A stretch of DNA of 64,000 bases from Desulfovibrio sp. GTDB lineage: Bacteria; Desulfobacterota; Desulfovibrionia; Desulfovibrionales; Desulfovibrionaceae. A model generated the notes under the pieces. That model did not search any database. It had not been told where the DNA came from and worked only from the letters and a program-made list of their open reading frames with translations. The stretch is from NCBI RefSeq assembly GCF_019422935.1, contig NZ_JAHZCJ010000009.1:87951-151950 (forward strand), given 5' to 3'. The translations under genes and the position numbers were made by a program. Shown piece by piece: positions 25,902-34,272 of the stretch; position 1 is the stretch's first letter; each line of letters starts with the position of its first letter.

Positions 25902-27031
25902 GCCTTTTCCCCTTTGCGGGCAATAATCTCTGCCATGGCGGAAAGGAAGGCGAGGTTTTCCTGCTGGTTGCCGATGCTGACGCGCAGCAGATCCGGCAAG
26001 CTGTAGCTCTTGAGCGGGCGGATGATGATGCCCCGTGCGAGCAGGGCTTCAAAGCATTCGGCAGCGTTGGGCGTGCCCTCGGGCATGCCGAACATCAAAA
26101 AGTTCGCTTCGCTCGGCCACACCTTGCAGCCCATAGCCGTCAAACCCGCAAACAGCTCCTTGCGGCCTGTGCGCACGGCATCCTGCGTGGCGTTGTAAAA
26201 GGTGTCGTCAGCCAGAGCCGCCAAAGCCGCTTCCTCCGCCAGAATGTTGACAGAGAAGGGCAGGCGCGCGCGCCAGACAAAATCCGCCAGATGGTCAGGC
26301 AAAATGCCATAACCCACGCGCATGCCCGCAAGCCCGAAGCTTTTGGAAAACGTGCGCATAAAGGCCGTGTTATGGGGCATGATGCCGCTTGCCAGCATGG
26401 ATGCGCCTTTTTCATCTTCGGCAAAGTCCACGTAGGCTTCGTCCACCACCAGCAGGCAGTCGGGGGCCTTCTGCGCCAGATCGCGCGCAAGGGCCTCCAC
26501 GGCAGCGCGCGGGGGGCAAAAGCCCGAGGGATTGTCGGGCGTGGTCACAAAAACAATGCGCGTGTTGGCGTCCACCAGTTCCAGTAGGGCGGCAAAGTTG
26601 AAGGAAAAATCTTCCTCAAGGGGCTGCCGCCGGATTTCTACGCCGCAAATACGACCCTGAATGGGGTAAATGCTGAAACAGGGGTTGAAACACACAATGT
26701 TGTGCGCGCCGGGAATCGCCAGAATGCGGATAAGCAGGTCGATGATTTCGTCCGAACCGTTGCCCACAACCACACGGTGCTCGTCAACGCCGTGTCGCTG
26801 GCCCAGCGCCTTTGCCAGTCGCGGATTGCCGCCCTGCGGATAGCGGAAGGCCCCGGCGGCGTGGCGTTCCACAGCTTCGCGGGCCAGAGGGGGCATGCCC
26901 AGCGGGTTTTCGTTGCTGGCCATCTTGATAACCTGGGGAAGGTTGTACTTATCCTGGATTTCGGCAATGGAAAGGCCGGGAACATAGGCCTTGAGGGCCA
27001 TAATTTCCTGGCGCACACTGATCTCGGACAT
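25898..27031 (-). CDS. hisC: Histidinol-phosphate aminotransferase
   Basis: This PLP enzyme of histidine biosynthesis converts imidazole-acetol phosphate and glutamate to histidinol phosphate. The fold-type I aminotransferase pattern is clear: SNENPLG (40-46), NGSDEIIDLL (91-100), TPDNPSG (164-170), DEAYVDF (197-203) and the PLP lysine Lys230 in RTFSKSFGLAGMRVGYG, with Arg near the C terminus in LLRVSIG. Length of 377 residues is typical. ATG 27031 follows GGTGGAGT. No other his gene is adjacent; the partner is cmk. Confidence 0.93.
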   Translation of the reverse strand: MSEISVRQEIMALKAYVPGLSIAEIQDKYNLPQVIKMASNENPLGMPPLAREAVERHAAGAFRYPQGGNPRLAKALGQRHGVDEHRVVVGNGSDEIIDLLIRILAIPGAHNIVCFNPCFSIYPIQGRICGVEIRRQPLEEDFSFNFAALLELVDANTRIVFVTTPDNPSGFCPPRAAVEALARDLAQKAPDCLLVVDEAYVDFAEDEKGASMLASGIMPHNTAFMRTFSKSFGLAGMRVGYGILPDHLADFVWRARLPFSVNILAEEAALAALADDTFYNATQDAVRTGRKELFAGLTAMGCKVWPSEANFLMFGMPEGTPNAAECFEALLARGIIIRPLKSYSLPDLLRVSIGNQQENLAFLSAMAEIIARKGEKA

Positions 27032-27116
27032 GGTTACTCCACCGGTATCGCCCTCAAGGGCGAAGATTCATGGCTGCGCATGGGCACAAGGCGTTTTGCG
27101 GCGTTTGTCAGTATGT

Positions 27117-27159
27117 TTCAGCCAGCAAACCATCGCAATGCGACAGCTTGCTGGCTGAA
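27117..27159. terminator. Hairpin between usp and hisC
   Basis: A perfect 12-bp stem (27117-27128 with 27148-27159, TTCAGCCAGCAA) is followed on the + strand by AAAAG and on the - strand by ACATACT, so the T tract is poor. An 18-bp perfect palindrome (CTGCCTGCGCGCAGGCAG, 27206-27223) lies closer to the usp stop and may be the actual end of that transcript. The gap 27032-27242 has no gene. Confidence 0.5.
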
Positions 27160-27242
27160 AAAGTTGGAAAGCGTGTCTTTCTTTATGGCTCTGGTACTGG
27201 CGCAACTGCCTGCGCGCAGGCAGGAAGGGCCAGATTCGCCTG

Positions 27243-27695
27243 TTATTCGCCTGCTTCCGTGGGGCGCACGGTCAGCACGGGCATGTCGGCGTTCTTGACC
27301 ACCTTTTCCGCCACAGAGCCGAAAAGAATGCGGTCAATGCCCTTGCGGCCATGGGTGCCCATGACGATAAGATCGGCCTTTTCTTCACGGGCGCGGTTGA
27401 GGATTTCTTCGGCGGCATAGCCAATGAGCACCTGCCCCTTGGCTTCAACACCCACGAAGTTTTCGGCCACAAACGATTCCATGGACTTTTCAGCGCCGGT
27501 CACGATTTCGCCGACAAAATTCTCAATGGTGTTGGGTGGTACATGAAAGCCCACATACTGGCTCAGCGAGGGGGCCGTGTATACAACAAGCACGCTCGCA
27601 TTGAGACCCTTGGCAAGAAGCACCGCGTATTCGGAAACCTCCTTGCTGTGTTCGGAAAGGTCTACCGCGCAAAGAATCTTCTTGATATCCTTCAT
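27243..27695 (-). CDS. Universal stress protein, UspA family, ATP-binding type
   Basis: A 150-residue single-domain Usp. It starts MKDIKKILCAVDLSEHS and has the complete ATP-binding signature G-x2-G-x9-G-S (GTHGRKGIDRILFGSVAEK), followed by ADMPVLTVRP. This places it with the nucleotide-binding Usp proteins such as MJ0577 and not with non-binding UspA. ATG 27695 has AGGAG seven bases ahead; the longer frame to 27851 is promoter sequence. It is probably monocistronic. Confidence 0.93.
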   Translation of the reverse strand: MKDIKKILCAVDLSEHSKEVSEYAVLLAKGLNASVLVVYTAPSLSQYVGFHVPPNTIENFVGEIVTGAEKSMESFVAENFVGVEAKGQVLIGYAAEEILNRAREEKADLIVMGTHGRKGIDRILFGSVAEKVVKNADMPVLTVRPTEAGE

Positions 27696-27812
27696 GGCAA
27701 ACTCCTGTTCCCCCCGGTAGGCAGATTGATTAACGGGCTGGCTGAATATGGCCGACCAAGAGGGGTTTGGTTTGGGGTCGCAGCCTTTATCCTTTGCCTT
27801 CATCTGTAATAA

Positions 27813-27841
27813 ATGGTAGTTTTTTTCGGCACAATAGACAA
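27813..27841 (-). promoter_or_regulatory. Possible sigma-70 promoter for usp
   Basis: On the - strand TTGTCT (27841-27836) and TACCAT (27818-27813) are separated by 17 bases. This gives a leader of roughly 110 bases before the usp start. Match by eye only. Confidence 0.35.
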
Positions 27842-27993
27842 GACATTTCACCTAACGCCGCCAAGGGGCAGGGAAATTTTTTCCCCATTGCTTCTGCCAG
27901 CCTGTGAAAAATCAGCCTGTTATGGAAGTAAACCTTTGTGGCAGGATTTTTGCATTTTTTCTGCAACGGCAGTACGCCAACCCTGGAGGCGAC

Positions 27994-28506
27994 ATGAAAG
28001 TTACCAACGATCAACTTGAGGCGCTGTTACGCCAGCAGAGCCAGACCCCGGGCACAACCCGAGCGCAGACGGCGCAGGGCGGCTTTGAGGCGGCTTTGAG
28101 CGAGCAGATGGGCCTTGAAAGTGCCGTTGCATCTTCTGCGCTTCCCACAGCGGCGGCGGGGCAGGCTTCACAAGCATCCATGATCAGTCAGATGCTGCTT
28201 GGCTCCACCCAGTCCGAATCGGTAGATGTGGACGAAGACGTTATCCAGAGCGCCTTTTCGCAGGCTTCCGGCACCCTGGACATGTGGGATTCGTACGTTA
28301 ACGCCCTGGGCTCCTCGGGTCAGAATGGTTCCTTGCGCGAAGCCTATTCCCTGTTGCAGGGGATAGACGGGCAGGTTTCCGCTCTCAAGAACAGCACGGC
28401 CTCTGTACGCGGTCAGAATGCTGGGCTTGATTCTCTGGTCAACGAGCTTGACGTGATGACAACGACAGAAAAAATCAAGTTCAACAGGGGCGACTATACC
28501 GCATAG
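27994..28506 (+). CDS. Hypothetical protein, Gln/Ser/Ala-rich
   Basis: I do not recognise this 170-residue protein. It has no signal peptide, membrane segment or cysteine. The N-terminal 60 residues are low in complexity (Q, T, A, S), a central part is acidic (SVDVDEDVIQ), and the C-terminal half is predicted helical (GSLREAYSLLQGIDGQVSALKNS). The composition resembles secreted or filament-associated proteins such as flagellar accessory factors, which is only an impression. ATG 27994 follows CTGGAGGC at ideal spacing, and a terminator follows at once, so it is a real single-gene unit. Confidence 0.75.
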   Translation: MKVTNDQLEALLRQQSQTPGTTRAQTAQGGFEAALSEQMGLESAVASSALPTAAAGQASQASMISQMLLGSTQSESVDVDEDVIQSAFSQASGTLDMWDSYVNALGSSGQNGSLREAYSLLQGIDGQVSALKNSTASVRGQNAGLDSLVNELDVMTTTEKIKFNRGDYTA

Positions 28507-28518
28507 CCGCCCGGACAG

Positions 28519-28556
28519 AAAAACCGTCGTGAGATCAGGGTTTCACGGCGGTTTTT
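28519..28556 (+). terminator. Intrinsic terminator after the hypothetical gene
   Basis: Arms 28519-28532 and 28543-28556 (AAAAACCGTCGTGA with TCACGGCGGTTTTT, one G-U pair) form a stem ending in five T residues, 12 bases after the stop codon. Confidence 0.88.
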
Positions 28557-28641
28557 GCTTGTGATCAGGCCGTCTGCTCCCAGGAGCGGGCGGCTTTTTG
28601 CACATGGCGGTCAGGGTGGCTTATGGTGCTGCGTAAATGCG

Positions 28642-28680
28642 CAAGCCTCCGGAATCATGCAGTTCCGGAGGCTTGTTTTA
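28642..28680. terminator. Hairpin between converging transcripts, before zraP end
   Basis: A perfect 13-bp stem (28642-28654 with 28663-28675) is followed by TTTTA on the + strand. It lies 50 bases beyond the stop of the - strand zraP-like gene and 85 bases after the preceding + strand terminator, so it probably serves the zraP side or acts as a back-up. Confidence 0.7.
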
Positions 28681-28728
28681 TGGAGGTGCGTTGCCCTTAA
28701 ACGGGCTGCGCGGTGAGCTGCTGCGAGG

Positions 28729-29331
28729 TTACTTGTTGCTGGTAGCGCCGGACTGCACTGCGTTGCCAGTGGTGCCAGCCGCGCCCATGCCAGCCATGCC
28801 GGGGCAGTTGCCGGGGCCCATCATGCCGTTACCCATCATGCCATGTCCCATGCCGTGTCCGCCCATGCGGTGTCCCATGCCCCGGCCCATGCCGTGACCA
28901 GCCATGAAGGGAATGCCCTTGTCAGACATCTGCTTGAGCATTTCGGCCCTGGCGCTGTACAGCTTGGCGTCGATTTCGCGCAGATCCTTCTGGGCGGCTT
29001 TGACGCGGGCATCGTCGGGCTTGGCGCCAGCGGCGGCAAGGTTGTTCAGTTCAGCCATCTTGGAAAAGTGCTGCTGCATGGTGGGCTGTGTTTTTTCAAC
29101 AAAGCTCTGGTGGATCTGCTGCATGGTTTCCATCTGCTCGCTGGACAATCCCATGCCAGGGCCCATGCCATAACCCATGCCGGGGCCCATGCCCATACCC
29201 ATGCCTGTGCCGGGACCCATGCCTGCGGGGCCGTGGCCGTCGCCGTTCTGGGCGGAAGCAACGCCCGAGAGGCCGAGGAAGATGGCAAGGGTAAGGGCCG
29301 CGCCGCTGGTAACGATCTTGGAGGTCTTCAT
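28729..29331 (-). CDS. ZraP/Spy-like periplasmic metal-resistance protein, Met/Gly/His-rich
   Basis: This is a periplasmic metal-binding chaperone-like protein of the heavy-metal-resistance (Metal_resist/ZraP) group. A signal peptide (1-27, ends VASAQ) is followed by a Gly-Met-rich segment (about 35-60). The central helical domain (about 62-145) carries LSSEQMETMQQIHQ and KDLREIDAKLYSARAEML; KLYSARAEML is the type of segment seen in ZraP. A long His/Met/Gly tail follows (HGMGRGMGHRMGGHGMGHG). At 200 residues it is longer than E. coli ZraP because of the tails. ATG 29331 has AAGGAAA ahead. It is third in the operon that begins with a sigma-54 promoter and is divergent from a ZraSR-like pair. 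Zinc or copper binding is inferred from composition. Confidence 0.88.
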   Translation of the reverse strand: MKTSKIVTSGAALTLAIFLGLSGVASAQNGDGHGPAGMGPGTGMGMGMGPGMGYGMGPGMGLSSEQMETMQQIHQSFVEKTQPTMQQHFSKMAELNNLAAAGAKPDDARVKAAQKDLREIDAKLYSARAEMLKQMSDKGIPFMAGHGMGRGMGHRMGGHGMGHGMMGNGMMGPGNCPGMAGMGAAGTTGNAVQSGATSNK

Positions 29332-29404
29332 AGTAATATTTCCTTTTGGTTTGATGGTAGTTGCGTGTTGGTTAGGTGATTATTTGCTCTGGCTGACGGA
29401 AAGC

Positions 29405-29578
29405 TTATCGCCCGTAGCCATGGCCATAGCCGTGGGGGCCGTGCGAGCCGGATTGGCCGTTGCCGCACCATGAGGAGCTGATCTGGGCATCAACCGTGTT
29501 TGCGGCAGAGGCGTTTACCGCAAAGGCCAGCACCAGGGCCAGGGAAGCGAAAATCAGGGTAAGCTTGAGAGATTTCAT
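29405..29578 (-). CDS. Small secreted His/Gly-rich peptide (57 residues)
   Basis: The frame begins at ATG 29578, nine bases after a perfect AAAGGAG site, and ends with TAA at 29405. Residues 1-25 are a textbook signal peptide (MKSLKLTLIFASLALVLAFA, cut near NASA). The mature peptide is only about 32 residues, with SSSWCGNGQSG and a GSHGPHGYGHGYGR tail: one cysteine and three histidines. I know of no family. It sits between the SHOCT gene and the zraP-like gene in the same orientation, so it is likely to share the sigma-54 promoter. A metal-binding or envelope-stress role is inferred from context and composition. Confidence 0.8.
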   Translation of the reverse strand: MKSLKLTLIFASLALVLAFAVNASAANTVDAQISSSWCGNGQSGSHGPHGYGHGYGR

Positions 29579-29619
29579 GATTGTTCTCCTTTATCTCGGC
29601 CTGCTCAGGGCAAGGCCGC

Positions 29620-29844
29620 TCAGATGGATTTTTTCAGTTTTTCGTATTCTTCAAGAGTGATTTCACCAGAGGCAAGCCGTCTTTTGAGAATCGCCATGGA
29701 ATCTGTATAATCCATATTTTTTCTCTGTAACGGGAACATTTTGCTGATGAAAGCGACCACAAGGGAAATAATCAGTATCATGAATATGAGGTGCGTCATG
29801 CCATTTCCCCATCCCATTACGCTTCCTATATCGCAGCCATACAT
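29620..29844 (-). CDS. Small SHOCT-domain membrane protein
   Basis: A 74-residue protein with MYGCDIGSVMGWGNGMTHL at the N terminus, one membrane helix (about 18-38) and a C-terminal SHOCT motif (ILKRRLASGEITLEEYEKLKKSI). SHOCT is a short oligomerisation motif, often at the end of membrane proteins in metal- and envelope-stress clusters. ATG 29844 is preceded by GAGGAT; the longer frame to 29973 would run through the promoter. It is the first gene after the -24/-12 promoter at 29935-29951. Confidence 0.85.
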   Translation of the reverse strand: MYGCDIGSVMGWGNGMTHLIFMILIISLVVAFISKMFPLQRKNMDYTDSMAILKRRLASGEITLEEYEKLKKSI

Positions 29845-29934
29845 ATCAGTATCCTCAGTGTGACGTTGCGCCGTCAGTTTGTTATTTGCCTTCTGATTGG
29901 TGCTGCGTATTTCAGCGCCGTTTGATGCTGTATA

Positions 29935-29951
29935 GGCAAAGGCCGTGCCAA
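29935..29951 (-). promoter_or_regulatory. Sigma-54 (-24/-12) promoter of the SHOCT-peptide-zraP operon
   Basis: The - strand reads TTGGCACGGCCTTTGCC, with GG and GC separated by exactly ten bases as in the sigma-54 consensus. Transcription would begin near 29923, about 80 bases before the SHOCT start. The response regulator at 32202-33563 has the GAFTGA loop needed to activate such a promoter, so regulation by it is a strong inference. Confidence 0.85.
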
Positions 29952-30040
29952 GATGGGTGGATTTTTGTAACACGCTAAAATTGCTTAATTAAATAAAATT
30001 TATGAAAAACGAGAGATCTTCGGCTGGATTAATATTGTCC

Positions 30041-30107
30041 ATTTTTTACTCAGTTGTTTGGCCAGCTATCCAATTTTTACCAGGGGCTTGCGCGGTGAGT
30101 AAAAAAT
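30041..30107. promoter_or_regulatory. 12-bp inverted repeat, candidate binding site of the ZraR-like regulator
   Basis: ATTTTTTACTCA at 30041-30052 is perfectly inverted as TGAGTAAAAAAT at 30096-30107, 43 bases apart. It lies about 90-155 bases upstream of the sigma-54 promoter and directly in front of the kinase gene. Enhancer-binding regulators usually bind such paired sites 80-200 bases from the -24/-12 element, so this is a good candidate. Confidence 0.6.
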
Positions 30108-30143
30108 ACATACTTATGAAGCTGCGCCGTTGAGGAAACACTC

Positions 30144-32129
30144 ATGATCCGTTTTCGCTCATCTCTCTCCCAGCGCTTGTCGCGCATGGGCCTTTCACCC
30201 TGGATGCTGCTTGGGGCAGCCCTTATTCTCGGCCTGACACTGGTGGGGCTTTCCGTGCGCAGCAACCAGCGCGAGCGGGCTTTTATGGTGCACAACCTTA
30301 CGGACAGGGCCGAGGCGCTCATTTGGGCGCTTGAAGCCGGAACCCGCACGGGCATGCGCCTCAGCCCCGGCACTGTGCTGGGCTTGCGCCCGCTGCTCAG
30401 TGAAACGGCCCGCCAACCCGGCATTCTCTATATGGCTGTTACCGATATGAGCGGGGCCATACTTGCCCAGAGCGGCGACAGCTCGCCGATTCCCGGCGTG
30501 CCGGACGACGTCGCACCGGAATTTGCCCCCACTCCCATGCTGGTGCAGCCTCAGGATATCCCCCCCCTTGCAGATGTTTCAGACCGGCCTATGTGGCGGG
30601 TACGCAAGGTGGATGGAAAAGAAGTTTTTGAGGTTTTTCGTGTATTTGCACCCCTGAGCCGTTCACATGGGCAACAGCACATGGGCGGGCAGCAGCATAT
30701 GGGCGGCGGGCATGGCCCCCACGGCATGAGCATGATGGGCCGCATGATGGGGCATTCATCTGATATTGACGGGCCTGATTCCAATGAGGTGTTTGGCAAT
30801 CCGCCGCCGCCCCCAGTGGGAGGCTTTGGTGGCCGCCCCGGCCCTGAGGCCCCCCGGCAGGTGGTGGGTGTGGCCTTGGTTGGTTTTGACGCGCGCCCCT
30901 TTGAGGATGCTCTGGCCCAGGACGCGCGCAACAACCTGCTCTCTGCCGCGCTGGCCGCCGCCTTGGGGCTGGCTGGTTTTGTGTCCCTGTTCTGGATGCA
31001 CAACAACCGTCGCTGGCGGCGTATTGTGCGCGATCAGCAGACCATGGCCGCAGAGGTTGTGGCAAACCTCCCACTTGGCCTTGTGATCAGCGACCCGAAC
31101 GGGCGCATTGCCATGATCAACGACACGGCGCTGGCTATGTTCGGCAAGCAGCGCGCAGAAATATTTCCTTCTGGCGCAGAGGCTTCTCAGGGCGATGCGG
31201 ACAAGCCCGGCAGGTCTGCACGGGCACGGCGGTTGCGCAGTCTACCCGGTCTGGAGTGGGAAGCTCTGGTGGGTAAACTGGTTAAGGGATCGCGCATTCT
31301 GGAGCAGGAAACAACGCTTGCCGTGCCGGGAATCAAACCGCTGACCATCAGCCTTGGCGGCGCGGCCATGCGCAATGAGGACGGCGCTTTTTTGGGCAAC
31401 GTATTTGTGTTGCGCGACATTACAGAAATGAAGCGCCTTCAGGCTGACGCCCAGCGCAATGACCGGTTGGCGGCCCTTGGGCATCTGGCGGCGGGTGTGG
31501 CGCATGAAATCCGCAACCCCTTGAGCACCATCAAGGGCGTGGCCCTGTACATCGCCAAGCGCATGCCCATGGGCGGGCGCGAGGAAGAAGCCGCCCAGCG
31601 CATGATTGACGAAGTGGAACGGCTGGACCGCGTGGTTTCCGAGTTGCTGGAGTTTGCGCGTCCCGGTTCGTTTGAAACCGTGCAGGCTGATCTTGGCGAG
31701 GTCATCGGGCGGGCGCTGCGGCTTGCCGAGGCAGACCTCAAGGCCAAGAACATTACCGTGGTTTTTGAAATGGAACCGGGCTTCCCGCTGGTGCGCATCA
31801 GCACGGAGCGGCTCACTCAGGCTCTGCTGAATCTTTTTCTCAACGCGGTTCAGGCCATGGATCACGGCGGCACCCTGCGCGTGAGTACGCGCGCGCTGCC
31901 CGATGGCATGTTCAGCATCACCGTGGCCGACACGGGGCCGGGCATCCAGGCAGAGATTCAGGCCTCCATTTTTACGCCCTATTTTACCACAAAATCGTCG
32001 GGAACCGGCCTTGGGCTTGCCATTGTCTATCAGATTGCCGAGGGGCACGGCGGGCGCGTCAGTGTTGGCAACGCGCCGGGGCATGGGGCGGAATTTACGC
32101 TCACCCTGCCTGTAAACGGCAAGGGTTAG
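30144..32129 (+). CDS. ZraS-like sensor histidine kinase with His/Met-rich sensor segment
   Basis: This is an inner-membrane kinase, probably a partner of the downstream regulator. TM1 is about 18-38 and TM2 about 262-282. The periplasmic domain between them contains an unusual HGQQHMGGQQHMGGGHG segment plus GMSMMGRMMGH and a Pro/Gly stretch. A PAS-like region follows TM2. Then come the phospho-accepting box (LAAGVAHEIRNPLSTIKG), N box LLNLFLNAVQAM, G1 DTGPGI and G2 GTGLGLAIVYQI. At 661 residues it exceeds the usual ZraS because of the sensor insert and the PAS region. ATG 30144 follows GAGGAAACA. The His/Met segment resembles the zraP-like protein encoded divergently, which suggests both bind the same metal. 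Confidence 0.92.
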   Translation: MIRFRSSLSQRLSRMGLSPWMLLGAALILGLTLVGLSVRSNQRERAFMVHNLTDRAEALIWALEAGTRTGMRLSPGTVLGLRPLLSETARQPGILYMAVTDMSGAILAQSGDSSPIPGVPDDVAPEFAPTPMLVQPQDIPPLADVSDRPMWRVRKVDGKEVFEVFRVFAPLSRSHGQQHMGGQQHMGGGHGPHGMSMMGRMMGHSSDIDGPDSNEVFGNPPPPPVGGFGGRPGPEAPRQVVGVALVGFDARPFEDALAQDARNNLLSAALAAALGLAGFVSLFWMHNNRRWRRIVRDQQTMAAEVVANLPLGLVISDPNGRIAMINDTALAMFGKQRAEIFPSGAEASQGDADKPGRSARARRLRSLPGLEWEALVGKLVKGSRILEQETTLAVPGIKPLTISLGGAAMRNEDGAFLGNVFVLRDITEMKRLQADAQRNDRLAALGHLAAGVAHEIRNPLSTIKGVALYIAKRMPMGGREEEAAQRMIDEVERLDRVVSELLEFARPGSFETVQADLGEVIGRALRLAEADLKAKNITVVFEMEPGFPLVRISTERLTQALLNLFLNAVQAMDHGGTLRVSTRALPDGMFSITVADTGPGIQAEIQASIFTPYFTTKSSGTGLGLAIVYQIAEGHGGRVSVGNAPGHGAEFTLTLPVNGKG

Positions 32130-32201
32130 GCCATTCCGCACCGTTGCGTTCTGCCAGTGGCACAGACGAAACCGCACACCGATCAGTTCAAGGATAGTGT
32201 T

Positions 32202-33563
32202 ATGACTGCAAATCCCGCCATGCAACTGCTGGTGGTGGATGACGACCACAATCACCGCGAAATGCTGCGCGCCCTGCTTGAAGAGTGGGGCTACGCGCCC
32301 ACCGGAGCTTCCAGCGGCGAGGAAGCCCTGGAGCTGTGCCGTGAACGTCCTTTTGATCTTATTCTCATGGACGTGCGCATGGGGGGCATGAGCGGCATAG
32401 AAGCCACGCGGGCCGTCAAGGCCTACAATCCCGCCATTCCCATTCTGATCATGACGGCCTACTCGGATGTTGCCAGCGCCGTGGAGGCGCTCAAGGCCGG
32501 GGCATACGACTACCTCACCAAACCTTTGGCCTTTGACGCGCTCAAGCTTGCCCTTGAGCGCGCCCTGGATCATGCCAGCCTGCGGCATGAGGTGCGGACT
32601 CTGCGCCACGAGCTGGCGGCAGGTCTGGACGCCCGCAACGTCATAGGGCAGAGCCAGGCCATGCGGCAGGTGCTGGATCTTGTTTCGGCCATTGCGCCCT
32701 CTGAGGCCACAGTGCTTGTGACGGGCGAATCCGGCACCGGCAAGGAAGTGGTGGCCAAGCTCATACACGCCAACAGCAACCGCCGCTCTGGCCCCTATGT
32801 GGCCGTGAACTGCGCGGCCCTGACGGAAACCCTCCTGGAATCGGAGCTTTTCGGCCACGAGAGGGGCGCGTTCACCGGGGCGGAAAAGCGCCGCGAGGGA
32901 CGGTTTCTGGCAGCGGACAAAGGCACGATCTTTCTGGACGAGATTGGCGAAATTCCGCTTTCCATGCAGGTAAAGCTGTTGCGCGTCATTCAGGAGCGCG
33001 AGTTGCAGCGCGTGGGCGGCGATCAGACCGTGCGGGTGGATGTGCGCATTCTGGCGGCCACCAACAAGGATCTGGCACGCGAGGTGGAAGAAGGGCGCTT
33101 TCGGCAGGATCTGTATTACCGGCTTAATGTGGTGGCTTTGCAGTTGCCGCCTTTGCGTGAGCGCGGCGAGGATATCCCCCTGCTCGCCATGCATTTTATG
33201 AAGCTTTTTGCCGATCGTAACGGCAAGACCGTCAAGGGATTTACGCCTGGGGCCATGGATCGCCTGCTGAAGCACAACTGGCCCGGCAACGTGCGTGAGC
33301 TGGAAAACGCCGTGGAGCGGGCAGTGGTGCTGCTGGTGGGCGAGTATATCAGCGAGCGCGAGCTGCCGCCCACCATTGGCGGGCAGGAGGCGGAGGCCCC
33401 GGGGGCGTCGCGGCTGGATTTTGCCAATATGACGCTTGAGGAGATTGAGCGTCTGGCGGTTATGGATACCCTGGCGCAGGTGGGCGGCAACAAGAGCGAG
33501 GCTGCGCGGCGTTTGGGGATTAATCGCAAGACGTTGCTGTCAAAGTTGGGGGACGGAAAATAG
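32202..33563 (+). CDS. Sigma-54-dependent response regulator, ZraR/NtrC-like
   Basis: This is a transcription activator acting on -24/-12 promoters. The receiver domain (about 1-120) has the acidic DDD near the N terminus and the phospho-Asp in ILMDVRMGG. The AAA+ domain (about 145-380) has Walker A GESGTGKE, the sigma-54-contacting GAFTGA loop and Walker [12 protein letters not shown] Fis-type helix-turn-helix ends the protein ([20 protein letters not shown]). ATG 32202 follows AAGGATAG; a GTG at 32157 is the only upstream option. It lies 72 bases after the kinase stop, likely in one transcript. The sigma-54 promoter at 29935-29951 is its probable target. Confidence 0.94.
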   Translation: MTANPAMQLLVVDDDHNHREMLRALLEEWGYAPTGASSGEEALELCRERPFDLILMDVRMGGMSGIEATRAVKAYNPAIPILIMTAYSDVASAVEALKAGAYDYLTKPLAFDALKLALERALDHASLRHEVRTLRHELAAGLDARNVIGQSQAMRQVLDLVSAIAPSEATVLVTGESGTGKEVVAKLIHANSNRRSGPYVAVNCAALTETLLESELFGHERGAFTGAEKRREGRFLAADKGTIFLDEIGEIPLSMQVKLLRVIQERELQRVGGDQTVRVDVRILAATNKDLAREVEEGRFRQDLYYRLNVVALQLPPLRERGEDIPLLAMHFMKLFADRNGKTVKGFTPGAMDRLLKHNWPGNVRELENAVERAVVLLVGEYISERELPPTIGGQEAEAPGASRLDFANMTLEEIERLAVMDTLAQVGGNKSEAARRLGINRKTLLSKLGDGK

Positions 33564-33680
33564 CGCCGCGACGGTGGCGTGGCAAGGAGAGAAAAGGCAG
33601 AAGTGGGGAGAGTTTTTTGTGGAGGGGTGAGCCTGTCGAGCGCATTTACGCAAACCCGACTTTTTTGCCCTGACTGCGTT

Positions 33681-33738
33681 AAAATCCTGTTTTTGATGCT
33701 CACGTACATGAGTACGCTGCGCTCAAAAACAGGATTTT
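33681..33738. repeat. Long palindrome with 16-bp perfect arms
   Basis: AAAATCCTGTTTTTGA (33681-33696) is exactly inverted at 33723-33738. The loop contains an inner hairpin CGTAC-ATGA-GTACG (33703-33716), and imperfect pairing continues outside (CTGAC with GTCAG). As RNA it would form a long double hairpin; the outer T runs on both strands would allow it to terminate transcripts of the zraSR-like pair. Confidence 0.85.
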
Positions 33739-34225
33739 TCCTTGTCAGTCCAGAAAAATGCGTATTTTGCAAATTTACTCAACACCAGCCATCGCCTTCG
33801 CGTTCGCTCCGGCGAGTTTAAGGAAGGCGACGCCACGACCATCTCCTGATGGTGAACAAATTTTTCTGACTCGTAATTTATCTGCCTAGGCATGGTTGAA
33901 AGGCAATTACCATCACCACAGGCAGAGTGACGCTGGCGGTTATGTTCGTGATGCAATTTGATCTTTTCCAAGTTCGTTGAACCAGAACATACTGAAATAA
34001 CTGAAATAGTACAAGGTAATTACCTGAGCTAGCAATAGCATCAAGGGGAGTTGGCTGAAACGGAGTTTGATCGAAGCGAAAGCGGACTCTGGCATAAACG
34101 CGGCGCGGAGGGAGATCACCTGAGCGAGCGAAGCGAGGGAAGGAAGCTCCCGCAGCAGGAGACGCGTTGCCCTCGTTGCCTGACGGAAATTGAAAACGTT
34201 TCTTAGGGGGTGTTCCGGGGGGAGT

Positions 34226-34272
34226 GCAGAGGGGGGCAAGGAGGGGCGCAGCCCCTAACAGGCCCCCTCTGC
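34226..34272. repeat. GC-rich cruciform-like element
   Basis: GCAGAGGGGGGC (34226-34237) pairs with GCCCCCTCTGC (34262-34272), and an inner AGGGGC/GCCCCT stem lies at 34242-34256. G and C runs are flanked by further CCCC/GGGG pairs. It resembles the intergenic GC-rich palindromes that recur in some genomes; only one copy is seen here. Confidence 0.7.

Noticed and set aside
31242..33275. Long antisense frame (677 codons, - strand) across the kinase and regulator genes
   Set aside because: The + strand has complete HisKA, HATPase, receiver and AAA+ motifs. The antisense sequence is unlike any protein family and is repetitive in composition.
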